Assembly (NCBI RefSeq): GCF_014203695.1
Contig: NZ_JACHJO010000001.1
Location: 378,369 to 442,368, forward strand
Reading direction: 5' to 3'
Length of the DNA: 64,000 bases
DNA from: Nocardiopsis algeriensis
Lineage (GTDB): Bacteria; Actinomycetota; Actinomycetes; Streptosporangiales; Streptosporangiaceae
How positions within the stretch are numbered: position 1 is the first letter of the stretch; each line of letters opens with the position of its first letter. This document shows, piece by piece, positions 45,701 through 54,604 of the stretch. The notes below the pieces were generated by a model. That model saw nothing but the letters and a program-made list of their open reading frames with translations. It ran no database searches and had not been told where the DNA came from. The position numbers and the translations under genes are program-made.

Positions 45701-48700
45701 GGACATTGTGGTGGTCCCGGCAACGGGGTCTTCGGTCCGAACCAGGCGACCGCGCAGGTCGTAGCTGTAGGACCAGGTGTTGCCCTCAGGGTCGGTGGCC
45801 GAAGCAAGCTCATCGTTCTTGGCGTAGGTGTAGGTGATCGAGTCGTATGCACCCTCGGGTGTAGGACCGTAGTGCGTACGGGTTTCGACCATCCGTCCAT
45901 GGGCGTCATTGACGACGGTGGTGGCTATGTCGCCTTCGGGCGGAGTGATGAGGAATCGGTCACCGTGGTGTTCGGTAGTGGCGCGCCAACGCTCCTCGCC
46001 AAAAGCGACATGGATGACGTCGGTAGCACGACCAGCCCCGTCATAGAGAGTCTCGGTCTGGCGTGGGATGTCTGCGTCGTTGGCGACAATGAACAAGGAG
46101 TCGCTCGGACTCTCCTTATTGTGGTATGTTTCGCGCTCCTTGACGATCTGTCCACGGGTGTCGTGGAAGGTGTCGGTGATCAGCCGCCCATCGTTCACAC
46201 CCGGGGTCTGTACCTGGCGCGGTCGCAGAAACGCGTCGAAGATCTCGTAACTGGTGACGTATTCGCCCTGTGTCCCCAGTGAATGCGTGACAATCGAGGT
46301 AGGCGCGTCCTGGCGAATGTGATACTCGAACTCGGTGGTGGGACTGACCGTTTCAGGATCCCGGTCAGGAAGCCACACACTGACCAAGCGGCCGAGCGGG
46401 TCATAGGACATCGCCATAGTGCGGCCGTTGGCATCGGTCTCTGAAACAGGCAAACCACGCGTGGGGTCGACTCTGGTGGTCGTGGTGTGACCGAGCGGGT
46501 CTGTCTCAGTGGTGGATTCAGGGAGCCCGGCGCTGGTGAAGGTGTACTCGGTGGTGGTCACACCGCCGGCCGCATCAGTTTCGGAAACAGTGTTGCCGTA
46601 GAGGTCGAACTCGGCCTGCTGGACCACCTGGTAGACGGGATCGCCCTCCTCGTAGGAGTCGAGCTTCTCGGTACGGGTGGGCAACCCCCGAGTCGGTGCC
46701 GCTCCATGTTCCTTTTCGTCGTAGAAGACACGTTCGTCGGTAATGACATCGGCAGGGCGTTCAGGGCTCTGGCTGCAGTCCACCGCCAGCGTCTCGGTCC
46801 GGGAAGCGAGGTTGAGTATCCACTTGTCGGTGTTGCTGACGTAGTCGGTGTTGACGCACTTCTCGTCACCGGACACGTCCACGTCACCGTGGTCACGCAC
46901 CTGTGTAACCGCGCCTCGCTCGTTGATCGTGTTGTCGACGCGGGTCTGGTACCAGGTTCCATCCGCCTTGCGGGTGAACTTGACAACCTGTTCGGTCTGA
47001 ATCATGTGGGCGCTCTGGCTGCCCCAGGAATGGTTAACCTCGGCAGTCTTTTGCAGCCAGGGGGTGGTGATCTCACGGGAGATCACCTCGCCACCTTCCC
47101 CATTACGGGTGATCACCTCACGCAGGATGCCGTTGAGTTCCTTATGGTCGGTGTGGGCGACTCCGCGCGAATCGGTGACAGAGACATTGCGTGTCCCGCT
47201 GGGCTGCTTGTCCCCGTCCATGCCTTGGAAGTACAGGTACTCGGTCTCGGTACGTTGCTCACTGGGGTGCCCGGTGCGGACAATGACACGGTCGTAGCCA
47301 CGCCAATCGGCCCAGGTCCGGTACTTGTCCTTGACCATGCCGTCGGCTTCGGTGTAGCGCCAGGCCGGGGTACCCACATAGTCGTAGCTGGTGGTGAGGG
47401 TGGGTTGGTCGGTGACCAGGTCGAGTTCGTTAACCTCGGTGACGACGTACTTGTGGAACCAGTCGGTCAGTTCCACTCCGCCCTCGGGGGTCCACTTGAC
47501 CGGGTAACAGAGTTTGGTGTTGCTGTGCGGTTTAGGGGTCTTGCCCGGTTCGCACTCCGGCTCGGAGTAAGTGATGTCGAGTTGCCCACCTGTCTCGGTG
47601 TAGATCGAGGTGATACGCCACCTGAGCATGGGGGCGATGTTGTCGGTGGGCGAATCGACCCGGTTGGGCATCTGAGTGCCGGCAAAGCTCACTTTGGGAA
47701 GGGTCTCGGTACCGCCTACGTGACCGGTGTGCTCAACCGAGTCCAGCCACAAAGTCGGTCCTGTGCCGTCGCCTGACTCAGGGAAGGAGTGTTCGAGCTT
47801 CCAGGAGTCGACCTTGGTGTACTCGTTACCCTGTCGGATCTGAGTGGTGACGGAGTCGAGTTTTCTGGTGGACCAAAATGTCGGTGTGTGCGTGCCAGTG
47901 CAAGATTCATTCGCCTTGCACGCCATATCCAGAGGTACGTCGGGCCAGTGTTCGGCATTGGCAGAGGTGCGCTTCTCTACTGCACAGTCGAAGGAGTCTG
48001 TAGGCAGACACCGTTCGGAGGTGGAGAAGACAATGCGGGCCGGGGCAATGGCATAGACGTCGTCACTGCGCAGCCCGTACTCGATCCGACTGATATTGGC
48101 GGCACGCACGTAAGGGGTGGCGGTTTTAGTGAGGTTACGACCGTAGTGGTTGGTCTCAGATGCGTAGTAGAACGTCATAACATTGCCGTGCACATCCACG
48201 ACGTAGTCAAGGTTCCACTTATAGGCCTGCTGGCACCATGACTCGGAGAAGTTCGGGTCGTAGCAGGGCTGCCCGGACTTGGCGGCGTAGACGGGCATGG
48301 TCTGTGCCGATTTGGTCTCGGGGTCACCGCTGGACCAACCGGGAAGGCGGTTGCGGCCGAAGAAGTATTGGGTGCCGTCGGGAGTGGTTACCTTCCAGTA
48401 CTCACCGCTGTGGGCACCGTTGGTGGCGCCGGTGAGGCGCTCCACCTTGGTGCCGTCGTCGTTGGTGAGGCGGTAGGTGCCGTCCTCGTGCTTAACAAGA
48501 GCTCCGGAGTGCCCGCTCATGGAGAGAGTGACGTTGTCGGTGTTCCAGCACAGGTCACCGGTGTCATGTCCGGAGTCGACGCAGGCGGCGTAGCGACGCT
48601 CGATCGCGCCAGGTGCGTAGGAGAAACCGTCGCCGATCCACGAGGTCTGGTTGTTGGATGTGGCAATACGTCCGTCGACCCCGCCTGAGGAATAGCTCAG

Positions 48701-49852
48701 CGACACCGCGGGGGAGAGCTGGCTGGGCGCGGGCGGGACCGACAGACCGTAGGACCAAGAGAAGTCGCCCGCTTGAGTGTTGACGTTCCAGGTGGAGGAG
48801 GCAGACAGCGGAGTCGCACCGTAGTCACCGTTACCTCCCGCAGGTGCAGATGCAACTGCGAACAGAGCCCCCTGGGCAGGGGCTGCGGCCACAACTGCGG
48901 ACAGGCTCTGTTCCTCGAGGTCATTACCCAGAAGCTGGGGCGAATCGAAGGTGACCGGGGCGTCAGAGGCACAGGAATCGTCAAGGAGACAGGGATCGAC
49001 CTCGACGACGCTCAAACGGGAGGCATAGTCTCCACCGAATGCGTTGGCGAACTCCGAATAGTCAACCTTCATCTGCACTGGAGCAATGGAAGGTGAGTCA
49101 TCAGTGCGGGTGACGTGGACGAGCAGTCCGTCGACGCCGATAGCCTCGGCCTCGGCACGGTCCAGGAGGTCAACCCGGACCGACTCCACCGGTTCGGGGT
49201 CGGCGAAGACATCAATCTGCGGTTGTGATGCATCAGGATTGGTGGGTTCTCTCCGGGAGTCGCTCCGGGGTGGGGATGAGCTGCTCTCAGGGGAAGAAAC
49301 AGCGGCTTCTGAGGCTTCCGCGTCGTTGCCCTGCTCAGGGCCCTCCTCGGAGATCTCTCCGGTTTCCTCCGTGCTCGGCTCTTCCTGTTCCGGCGCCTTC
49401 TCCTCTACCAATTCCTCCTGTTCTGGTATCTCTTGAGGGTCTTCCTCCGGTTGGAGCTCAGGGGCCCATTCTTGCCAATGCTCGGGTACATCCCACTCGT
49501 CGAAATCTGCTCCTGTCACCGGAGCGACCGTGATAGGCGACTTTTCCCGACCGCTCAGGTTCTGGGCCCCATCCTCCAATGCAAGGTCGCTGGAAGCAGC
49601 CTCCGGCCAATCAATCTCTTCTGGGGCGGTGAGAGCCGCCTCGGCCACCGCATTGTCCTCAGCCATGGCCTGGGCCACCAGGTCGTGGCCCTCGACAGAA
49701 GGAACATCATCGACCTCGGGCTGGTGATTGTAGGCGTTGGCCGAGGCCGGAAGCGTATTGAACAGCGCCACCATCATCAGAAGTGCGGTGCCGTAGGTCA
49801 GGCTCCGCCTGATCCGACCAGGACGGATGGGGACATCACTGCGGGGGGTCAC
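42725..49852 (-). CDS. RHS-repeat polymorphic toxin with Hint domain
   Basis: A 2375-residue secreted toxin. The signal peptide (SLTYGTALLMMVALFNTL, then PASA) is followed by an acidic Glu/Pro/Ser-rich linker and an N-terminal TcB/SpvB-like region. Many RHS YD repeats follow, with the core-end motif GRFISVDPVMDVTDHQQ near 1900. A linker with YQSQQSQAYLDAKREQEEAK leads to a Hint self-cleaving domain (about 2094-2267: CNSFMPGTRVVMADGST, HPFWVPELGAWL, ending VLSHN). The last 108 residues are the toxin proper (FLGSGYREMGEGRGVF, HWPDFPHVHFQMF), of unknown activity; conserved His and Asp suggest a nuclease. GTG 49852 follows AGGAGGAAG. It forms an operon with the LamG gene 72 bases upstream. A small immunity gene follows. 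Confidence 0.93.
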   Translation of the reverse strand: MTPRSDVPIRPGRIRRSLTYGTALLMMVALFNTLPASANAYNHQPEVDDVPSVEGHDLVAQAMAEDNAVAEAALTAPEEIDWPEAASSDLALEDGAQNLSGREKSPITVAPVTGADFDEWDVPEHWQEWAPELQPEEDPQEIPEQEELVEEKAPEQEEPSTEETGEISEEGPEQGNDAEASEAAVSSPESSSSPPRSDSRREPTNPDASQPQIDVFADPEPVESVRVDLLDRAEAEAIGVDGLLVHVTRTDDSPSIAPVQMKVDYSEFANAFGGDYASRLSVVEVDPCLLDDSCASDAPVTFDSPQLLGNDLEEQSLSAVVAAAPAQGALFAVASAPAGGNGDYGATPLSASSTWNVNTQAGDFSWSYGLSVPPAPSQLSPAVSLSYSSGGVDGRIATSNNQTSWIGDGFSYAPGAIERRYAACVDSGHDTGDLCWNTDNVTLSMSGHSGALVKHEDGTYRLTNDDGTKVERLTGATNGAHSGEYWKVTTPDGTQYFFGRNRLPGWSSGDPETKSAQTMPVYAAKSGQPCYDPNFSESWCQQAYKWNLDYVVDVHGNVMTFYYASETNHYGRNLTKTATPYVRAANISRIEYGLRSDDVYAIAPARIVFSTSERCLPTDSFDCAVEKRTSANAEHWPDVPLDMACKANESCTGTHTPTFWSTRKLDSVTTQIRQGNEYTKVDSWKLEHSFPESGDGTGPTLWLDSVEHTGHVGGTETLPKVSFAGTQMPNRVDSPTDNIAPMLRWRITSIYTETGGQLDITYSEPECEPGKTPKPHSNTKLCYPVKWTPEGGVELTDWFHKYVVTEVNELDLVTDQPTLTTSYDYVGTPAWRYTEADGMVKDKYRTWADWRGYDRVIVRTGHPSEQRTETEYLYFQGMDGDKQPSGTRNVSVTDSRGVAHTDHKELNGILREVITRNGEGGEVISREITTPWLQKTAEVNHSWGSQSAHMIQTEQVVKFTRKADGTWYQTRVDNTINERGAVTQVRDHGDVDVSGDEKCVNTDYVSNTDKWILNLASRTETLAVDCSQSPERPADVITDERVFYDEKEHGAAPTRGLPTRTEKLDSYEEGDPVYQVVQQAEFDLYGNTVSETDAAGGVTTTEYTFTSAGLPESTTETDPLGHTTTTRVDPTRGLPVSETDANGRTMAMSYDPLGRLVSVWLPDRDPETVSPTTEFEYHIRQDAPTSIVTHSLGTQGEYVTSYEIFDAFLRPRQVQTPGVNDGRLITDTFHDTRGQIVKERETYHNKESPSDSLFIVANDADIPRQTETLYDGAGRATDVIHVAFGEERWRATTEHHGDRFLITPPEGDIATTVVNDAHGRMVETRTHYGPTPEGAYDSITYTYAKNDELASATDPEGNTWSYSYDLRGRLVRTEDPVAGTTTMSYNQLDQLVAKTDARGETLAYTYDAVGRQTGLYDDSPDGTLRASWVYDTLAKGHLTSATRYVDGNAYTSRVVAYDKFYRPTTTEVLVPSSEAGISGRYRFSTYYNIDGTVRAVTMPAAGGLGRETVDYSFNDLGLPVQMSGLSNYVTETRYNNIGELIQRTMDLGVSGTHATWMTRKYDNATGRLTETSLVPQFGVTGSLAQQSYTYDDAGNVLSLRNEPTAEHLRSDVQCFSYDHMRRMTDVWTPDTEGEQACASDPSADELGGAAPYWHSYTYDALGNRLVETRHDPVADTVRTYTYGSQEGTASQALTQVNETGPAGDRMEQYTYDEAGNMTGRITASRDQELEWDPEGKLSRVVEEDGSATSFVYDADGQRLIRHAPDSSTLYLPGMELRLDRTTLLKEATRFYTFADEVVAVREDDGTLSWIHSDHHGSGQVAVNARTGEATHRYMTAFGQERAEQGQWPSERGFVNGTIDESTGLTQLGARAYDASLGRFISVDPVMDVTDHQQMHGYTYANNNPVSFSDPDGLFLGKIGDIVGRVMKVALNLMARVGQRYGVDMTQNPQWRSMMGLANRLSFQGGSGGSSGSTYQSQQSQAYLDAKREQEEAKQKLIKAASGLAQLVADELGITAGLECFTTGNLAACGETALNVALMFVGGLPAKIAAKYGLRWGKAAELGRKITELGGELVSGVRDLLKANKKVNNLGRKCNSFMPGTRVVMADGSTKPIEDVEIGDSVLATNPETGEQTARTVLATIIGSGSKHLVEIMVDPTTERDAPEGENGQTDSGSEDQIEQSGIPGPVAAGDVIVATDEHPFWVPELGAWLYAIDLSPGTWLQTSAGTWVQVNAVRSWTQSATVHNLTVQGVHTYHAAAGPLDVLSHNSGGESCSITNAVISETKDARGKGSIVGNVPVTADQALDAGIEFLGSGYREMGEGRGVFRSADGLRQFRIDPDSLDGGHWPDFPHVHFQMFDSPGDKKNSVNNHVPLIGR

Positions 49853-49924
49853 GGTCTTCCTCCTGTCCCACCGCTCGGGCAGGGACGATCACAGGGTCGG
49901 GGAGCTGGAAGTCTTGAGCCGGAG

Positions 49925-52900
49925 TCAACTCTGAGTACGGGGGAATTCGCCTGCGTACACCTGGACCAGGTTTCGGTTATCAAGCACGCCCTGGTAGGTG
50001 TGGACGTCGTCGAGGTCGCCGGTCCAGTGGTAGGTGTTGGAGCCGGCGTGCTGGGCGCTGCCGATCCGCAGGGGGCCATCGGCGTGCCAGGCATGGTCCA
50101 CGGCGACCCGGGACTCCTCGTATCCGTTGATGTACAGGACGAGCTCGCCGCGGGTGTGGTCATAGACCCCTGCCAGATGGGTCCACTCCCCGAGGCTTGC
50201 GCCGGTGGAAGAGTAGGCGTAGGTCCATCCGGACGATCCCGACGTCGGGCTGTCGTCGTGGGGCGCCATCTTGAACACCCAAGCGCCTTCCGACCCCTGG
50301 TAACCCAGGTGGAAGCCGCTCTGAAATTCGCCGGCCTGGCTGGTGGCAGAGGTATTGACGCCCTCACCGGTCTCGTCCAGGCGCACCCAGGCCGCAACGG
50401 TGAAGCTGCGGTCGGTGCGAAGAGCGGGCCCGGGCGCCTCGATGTACTCGTCGACTCCGTTCAGACGCACCCCGGGTGAGGCGGTGATGTAGTTCTCCGC
50501 GGCATTCCATGCAGTGAGAGGGTCACCGTGCAGGGTGGCGTCCAGGCCGTGGTCGGTGGCGTCCTCCACCGCGGTGCCGTCCCACTCGTCGAGCATCCAG
50601 CGGCCTTCGACCGCGACCGGCCAGTTGGCCAGGCGCCACACCTCGCTGTAGGTCTCACTGCTGGCGACAGTCTCGTCCAGGACGAGGCGGTCCCACACCT
50701 TGACATCGTCGACGGAACCCGGCCAGTAGTAGTTGCCGGCGCCCTGGAACAGGGCACGTCCCACGGTCAGCGGCCCGGTGGCGTTCCATGTCCCGGTGTG
50801 GGTGGCCTCGCCCTGCTTCACACCGTCGACGTACAGGGTGGTCTTCCCGGTCTGGGCGTCGTAGGTACCCAGTAGATGGGTCCACGCACCTACTTGGGCG
50901 GGTTCGGTGGAGGTGACAGTGGTCCAGTCCCGCGAACCGTCCCAGTACTCGTCCTCGGGCGACATCTTGAACACCCACTCACCGGTGTTGCCCTGGTAGC
51001 CCAGGTGGAAGGCGCTCTGTTCCGTGCCTTCCTGGGCCACCGCGGTGTGGTGGGCATAGGCACGGTCCAGCTTCACCCAGGCGGAGACGGAGAAGGTTCC
51101 GGAGGTGTCCACCGCGGAGTGGTCGGCGTTGATCTGGTCATAGGGGCCGGGGTCGCCGTCGGTGTAGCCGCTGGTCCGGACGGCGGTGCCCTCCATCCTC
51201 GGGCTGGGATTGGTGTCGGGATTCTCTGTGGCACCGACCCTGCCGCGAACCCATTCGACTCCGCCGGAGAGCGTGGCACCCTCGCCGGGGTTGGCGGTGT
51301 CGGCAGCCCGGTCGCCCTGGCCCTCGTCGAACCGGAAGTGGGCGACGGGGTCACTGGGTTCGGCTACGAGGAAGGAGTAGGCCAGGACGCAGTCGGAGGA
51401 GTTGCCGAAGGCGTCCACGGTACGTGCGTAGATCCAGTTGGGACCGCTCTGGCGCGGGGTGAGGGTGACGGTCACCGGTCCGCCCGGCTCGTCAGGGGTC
51501 AGCCGCGTGGTGCAGGAGCTGTCATTGAGGGCGTAGTAGTAGTCGGTGGCCCCGGTGACACCGTTGTTGGTGAAGGTGAACTCACCAGGCAGGCCCGGAG
51601 AACCGTGGAAAACGTCACCAGCGGGGTAATCCGTGGAGGTGACCTCGGGGCCCTGATCGGGACGGGCGGTGCTGACCATCAGGTAGCAGTAGGCCGACCA
51701 GCCCGACCAGGAGGTTCCGTCGTGGGCGTTGGCCCGGTAGCCGATCAGTACGTCCTCGGGCAAGGCGGTTGCGCGCACCGATTGGTAGGAGCCCGACGAC
51801 CACACGGCCACATCGGTGGAGGAGGTGTCGACCTCGCCCACACGTGTGCCGTCGACCCACCAGGCGAAACGGGTCTTGACCTTCTGGCGGTTGCTGGAGG
51901 TGGAGTCGCGGTCCCGGACGTAAGCGGTGAACGTGGGCCTGGTCTGGTTGATCAGGCGGGGGTTGTCGGGGTTGGTGGCGCAGGAGCCACCGTGTGAGTC
52001 CGAGAGCTTGGTGGGAATCTCGGGCGGGTTGTTGTAGTCGACCTGGAGGGTGGGGTTGGAGGCGAAGCGCCGCCAGTCGTGGTTACCGGAGGACTTGCTC
52101 TCGTTGCCGCGTAGGCCCACGGTCGTGGTGGCGTGGCCTGCGTCACGGCTCCAGACGTAGCCGTTGGTGGCGTTGAACTCCACAGTGGGGGAGGCACCGC
52201 CGGAGCAGTTGGAGCGACCGGCGTTGATGGTTCTGGTGTCGAGTCGAGCGTCCCAGAACGAGGAAGAGTTCTGGGTTTTCCAGGTGGTGGAAGAAGTGAT
52301 GGCGTTGGTGCGCCACAGCTCGACCTTCGCGTTGGTGCACCCGTAGGCGTGGGTGACCTTGGCGCGGAAGGTGGCCCGCGTGATGGTGGCGTTCTTGGTA
52401 CGCGAGTCGACGCTGAAGCGCCAGAAGGCACGCTTGGTGCTGCCCTGGCTGGGCTCGTATCCGACTCCCGGGGCGTGGGAGGTGGGATAGTTCCAGTAGG
52501 ACTGGTTCGGGTAGTTGGCGTTGACGTAGGTGCGGCCTACACGGCTGACCGCCACCGAGGGGTCGATGTAGACCGGGTAGGCGGTGTCGGGGTCCGTGAG
52601 CATGGCCTGGTCGGGCACCAGGCGGATGCTGTCGACGGCCAGGTCCACGTCGAGGAGTTCGGTACGGGCGGTGGCAGGCGCCATCAGTGTGGGGTCCTCA
52701 CCCGTTTCCTCGGCTCCTGCGGAGTCCCACATGGCCGGAGCCACGGCAGTGAAGACGCTCTCCTGTCCCAGTTCACCAACCGCGTCGAGGTTTCCGTTCT
52801 CGCCCAGGCGCATGGTGACGCCTCGGGTGGACAGGGCCATCTGCAGCTCGGCGAGGTCGGGGTGCTGGGCGGCCTCGGGGGTGTGTACGACCAGAACCTG

Positions 52901-53440
52901 CCCGAAACCGTCGACCCCCGCAGTCATCACCAGGTCGACGTCGGGCAGGACGTCGGCGTAGGTGGCCTGGGGACCGTTCACCGCGGGCTCGGGCAGTTCC
53001 TCGTGCCAGCCGAGGGTGACGCTGTTGGAACCGAGGCCGATATGGGCCAGGTCCTGGTTCCCTCCCCCGGAGAAGGCGATGTCGGCGACAGCGGCCTTGG
53101 GCCGGAGCGTGCCGTTGGAGGCAACGGCCAGATCGGTGTCCACCGGGACCCAGCCGTCCTCGTCGCGCACGCGAACGGGAAAAGCCGACTGCTCCATGGT
53201 GAAACTACCGTCGGGGTTGGCCAGGTGGCGAGTGGTTTCGGTGGTCGCCACGGTGATCTCGACCGGTTCACCGGTTTCCTGGGCCAGGGTCAGAGCCGCC
53301 TGCTCGCCGACCAGGTCGGCGGTATCGACGAAGGCTCCGTTCTCGGTCTCCTCCTCCGCATGTGCGGGAGCGGACAGAGCGGACATGAGGAGCACCGACG
53401 CCAGGGTGGCAGCGCCGAGTGCCCGCGCATGGCGGGGCAT
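49925..53440 (-). CDS. Secreted LamG-domain protein, partner of the RHS toxin
   Basis: A 1171-residue secreted protein. A signal peptide (MPRHARALGAATLASVLLMS, cleavage after APAHA) leads to a mixed N-terminal region (about 30-330). A DNRLRE-like module (about 330-480: YVNANYPNQSYWNY, KRAFWRFSV), Ig-like repeats and two LamG/concanavalin-type domains (about 697-913 and 940-1165: GTFSVSAWVKLD, SFTVAAWVRLDETG) follow. ATG 53440 is chosen; an upstream GTG 53473 adds a TTA-containing extension before the signal peptide and is unlikely. Together with the RHS gene it makes a known actinomycete two-gene layout in which the LamG protein probably presents or anchors the toxin at the surface. Confidence 0.9.
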   Translation of the reverse strand: MPRHARALGAATLASVLLMSALSAPAHAEEETENGAFVDTADLVGEQAALTLAQETGEPVEITVATTETTRHLANPDGSFTMEQSAFPVRVRDEDGWVPVDTDLAVASNGTLRPKAAVADIAFSGGGNQDLAHIGLGSNSVTLGWHEELPEPAVNGPQATYADVLPDVDLVMTAGVDGFGQVLVVHTPEAAQHPDLAELQMALSTRGVTMRLGENGNLDAVGELGQESVFTAVAPAMWDSAGAEETGEDPTLMAPATARTELLDVDLAVDSIRLVPDQAMLTDPDTAYPVYIDPSVAVSRVGRTYVNANYPNQSYWNYPTSHAPGVGYEPSQGSTKRAFWRFSVDSRTKNATITRATFRAKVTHAYGCTNAKVELWRTNAITSSTTWKTQNSSSFWDARLDTRTINAGRSNCSGGASPTVEFNATNGYVWSRDAGHATTTVGLRGNESKSSGNHDWRRFASNPTLQVDYNNPPEIPTKLSDSHGGSCATNPDNPRLINQTRPTFTAYVRDRDSTSSNRQKVKTRFAWWVDGTRVGEVDTSSTDVAVWSSGSYQSVRATALPEDVLIGYRANAHDGTSWSGWSAYCYLMVSTARPDQGPEVTSTDYPAGDVFHGSPGLPGEFTFTNNGVTGATDYYYALNDSSCTTRLTPDEPGGPVTVTLTPRQSGPNWIYARTVDAFGNSSDCVLAYSFLVAEPSDPVAHFRFDEGQGDRAADTANPGEGATLSGGVEWVRGRVGATENPDTNPSPRMEGTAVRTSGYTDGDPGPYDQINADHSAVDTSGTFSVSAWVKLDRAYAHHTAVAQEGTEQSAFHLGYQGNTGEWVFKMSPEDEYWDGSRDWTTVTSTEPAQVGAWTHLLGTYDAQTGKTTLYVDGVKQGEATHTGTWNATGPLTVGRALFQGAGNYYWPGSVDDVKVWDRLVLDETVASSETYSEVWRLANWPVAVEGRWMLDEWDGTAVEDATDHGLDATLHGDPLTAWNAAENYITASPGVRLNGVDEYIEAPGPALRTDRSFTVAAWVRLDETGEGVNTSATSQAGEFQSGFHLGYQGSEGAWVFKMAPHDDSPTSGSSGWTYAYSSTGASLGEWTHLAGVYDHTRGELVLYINGYEESRVAVDHAWHADGPLRIGSAQHAGSNTYHWTGDLDDVHTYQGVLDNRNLVQVYAGEFPRTQS

Positions 53441-53554
53441 GGCAAAGCTCTCTAACCCAGGTTGGGGGATCACCGGGGTGACCGTGCCATCCGGACACGG
53501 TCGGTGGTTTGTCTGGGACCGAGCGAGAAACTAGCACTGGAAGGAAGCCGGAAA

Positions 53555-53576
53555 TAAAGTGACACAAATCACTTTA
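53555..53576. promoter_or_regulatory. Inverted repeat TAAAGTGA-6-TCACTTTA, likely operator
   Basis: Perfect 8-base arms, spacer CACAAA, centred about 125 bases before the LamG/RHS operon start. It has the form of a dimeric repressor or activator site. Confidence 0.5.
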
Positions 53577-53834
53577 CATGACACGCGGACACATGACGTG
53601 AGCCTTCAGTGACCCAAAGGGAACCGAGGCCCACTTTGGCCTAATTCGGACACGTTACACAGGTTTAGCCGCGATATATACCCTGACCAGCAGGAACAAT
53701 TACTTCAGGCAAGCAAGCGGATTATCAATAGACCGAAAACAAGGACTTCCCGCCTGAGCAGTCTGCCATGTCCGGGCCTCGTCACGCTCAAGGCGACTCC
53801 TGTTCGGGACACCCAGGATCCTGTCCTACAAGCT

Positions 53835-53925
53835 GCGCCAACCACCCGACCGACACCCGACCGCCCCGTCAGGCCCTGAGCTGGGCCACCCCGGCCGAGG
53901 CTCTCAACGAGCTTCTCGCCGCGAC
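53835..53925 (+). pseudogene. IS30-type transposase C-terminal relic
   Basis: A plus-strand frame contains RPPRQALSWATPAEALNELL, closely like the end of IS30-family transposases (RPRKTLGWxTPAEALNELL). The rest of the gene is missing and no inverted repeats were found. Confidence 0.45.
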
Positions 53926-54077
53926 AACCACTTGGCCCCAAGGCATCGAGCCGAGCTGCAAGTACAAGTCATCGAGGTCAGGTCCCCTCTCGGCCCACCG
54001 ATGACGTCTCCGGCTGGCCCACCATCTCCTCCCAGGCCCTCCTTCTTCCCTGCGAGGCAGCGGAACAGACAGTCTTC

Positions 54078-54106
54078 TTGCACTTGCTTCGCTTGTTTCG
54101 GATAAT
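54078..54106 (+). promoter_or_regulatory. Sigma-70-like promoter of the antitoxin-toxin pair
   Basis: TTGCAC (54078-54083), 17 bases, GATAAT (54101-54106). Start of transcription would be about 54112, leaving a 40-base leader to ATG 54154. Confidence 0.6.
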
Positions 54107-54153
54107 GCGATTGCAGGGTAGGTATCTGTCGCTGGACCGAGTGAGGAGGAACC

Positions 54154-54603
54154 ATGGCCGTGTTGTCTTCGCATCCGGACACCGAACAGACCCAGGCAGC
54201 CGCAGGAGCGCTGCCCCGAATCCGCCGTTACCTGGACGAGCACACCGAAGCGCTGGCTTCCGTCCCCGTGCTCGTCGAGGACAGTCAGGAAGAGCTCTTG
54301 CTTCCCCGGGAAGCTGTCGAACTGCTGGCCGGCGTGCTGGCCCACATGGCGGCCGGGCGCGGCGTATCCGTCGTCCCCGACCACGCCGAGCTGACCACTC
54401 AGCAGGCCGCGGACATGCTCAACGTCTCACGCCCGTACCTCATCGGCCTCCTCCAGGCAGGAGAAATCGACTACCGCAAGGTCGGCACCCACCGCCGCAT
54501 CCAGGCTTCCTCCCTGATGGAGTACATGCGCAGGGACGACCAGCGCCGCCGTGAGGCCGCTGACGAGCTGTCCGCGATGACCCGGGAACTGGGCCTGGAC
54601 TGA
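54154..54603 (+). CDS. HTH (excisionase/MerR-like) antitoxin
   Basis: A 149-residue protein. An N-terminal helical region (RIRRYLDEHTEALASVPVLV, LLLPREAVELLAGVLAHMA) is followed by a winged HTH of the excisionase type (about 75-125: AELTTQQAADMLNVSRPYLI, GLLQAGEIDYRKVGTHRRI). It is the standard DNA-binding antitoxin that precedes a PIN toxin of this family. GAGGAGGA precedes ATG 54154. A good promoter is 48 bases upstream. The stop is immediately followed by the PIN toxin frame, so the pair is translationally linked. It presumably represses its own operon. Confidence 0.88.
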   Translation: MAVLSSHPDTEQTQAAAGALPRIRRYLDEHTEALASVPVLVEDSQEELLLPREAVELLAGVLAHMAAGRGVSVVPDHAELTTQQAADMLNVSRPYLIGLLQAGEIDYRKVGTHRRIQASSLMEYMRRDDQRRREAADELSAMTRELGLD

Positions 54604-54604
54604 G

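Larger units (their letters stand above)
53441..54153. other. Intergenic region: regulatory sites and a transposase relic
   Basis: About 710 bases between the LamG gene and the HTH antitoxin. It contains the 8-bp inverted repeat at 53555-53576, a 6-bp repeat CCAAAG/CTTTGG just beyond, a transposase C-terminal relic at about 53835-53925 and the antitoxin promoter at 54078-54106. Confidence 0.6.

Noticed and set aside
53441-53473. Upstream GTG start for the LamG protein
   Set aside because: It puts 11 residues, including a TTA codon, before a proper signal peptide that begins at ATG 53440.
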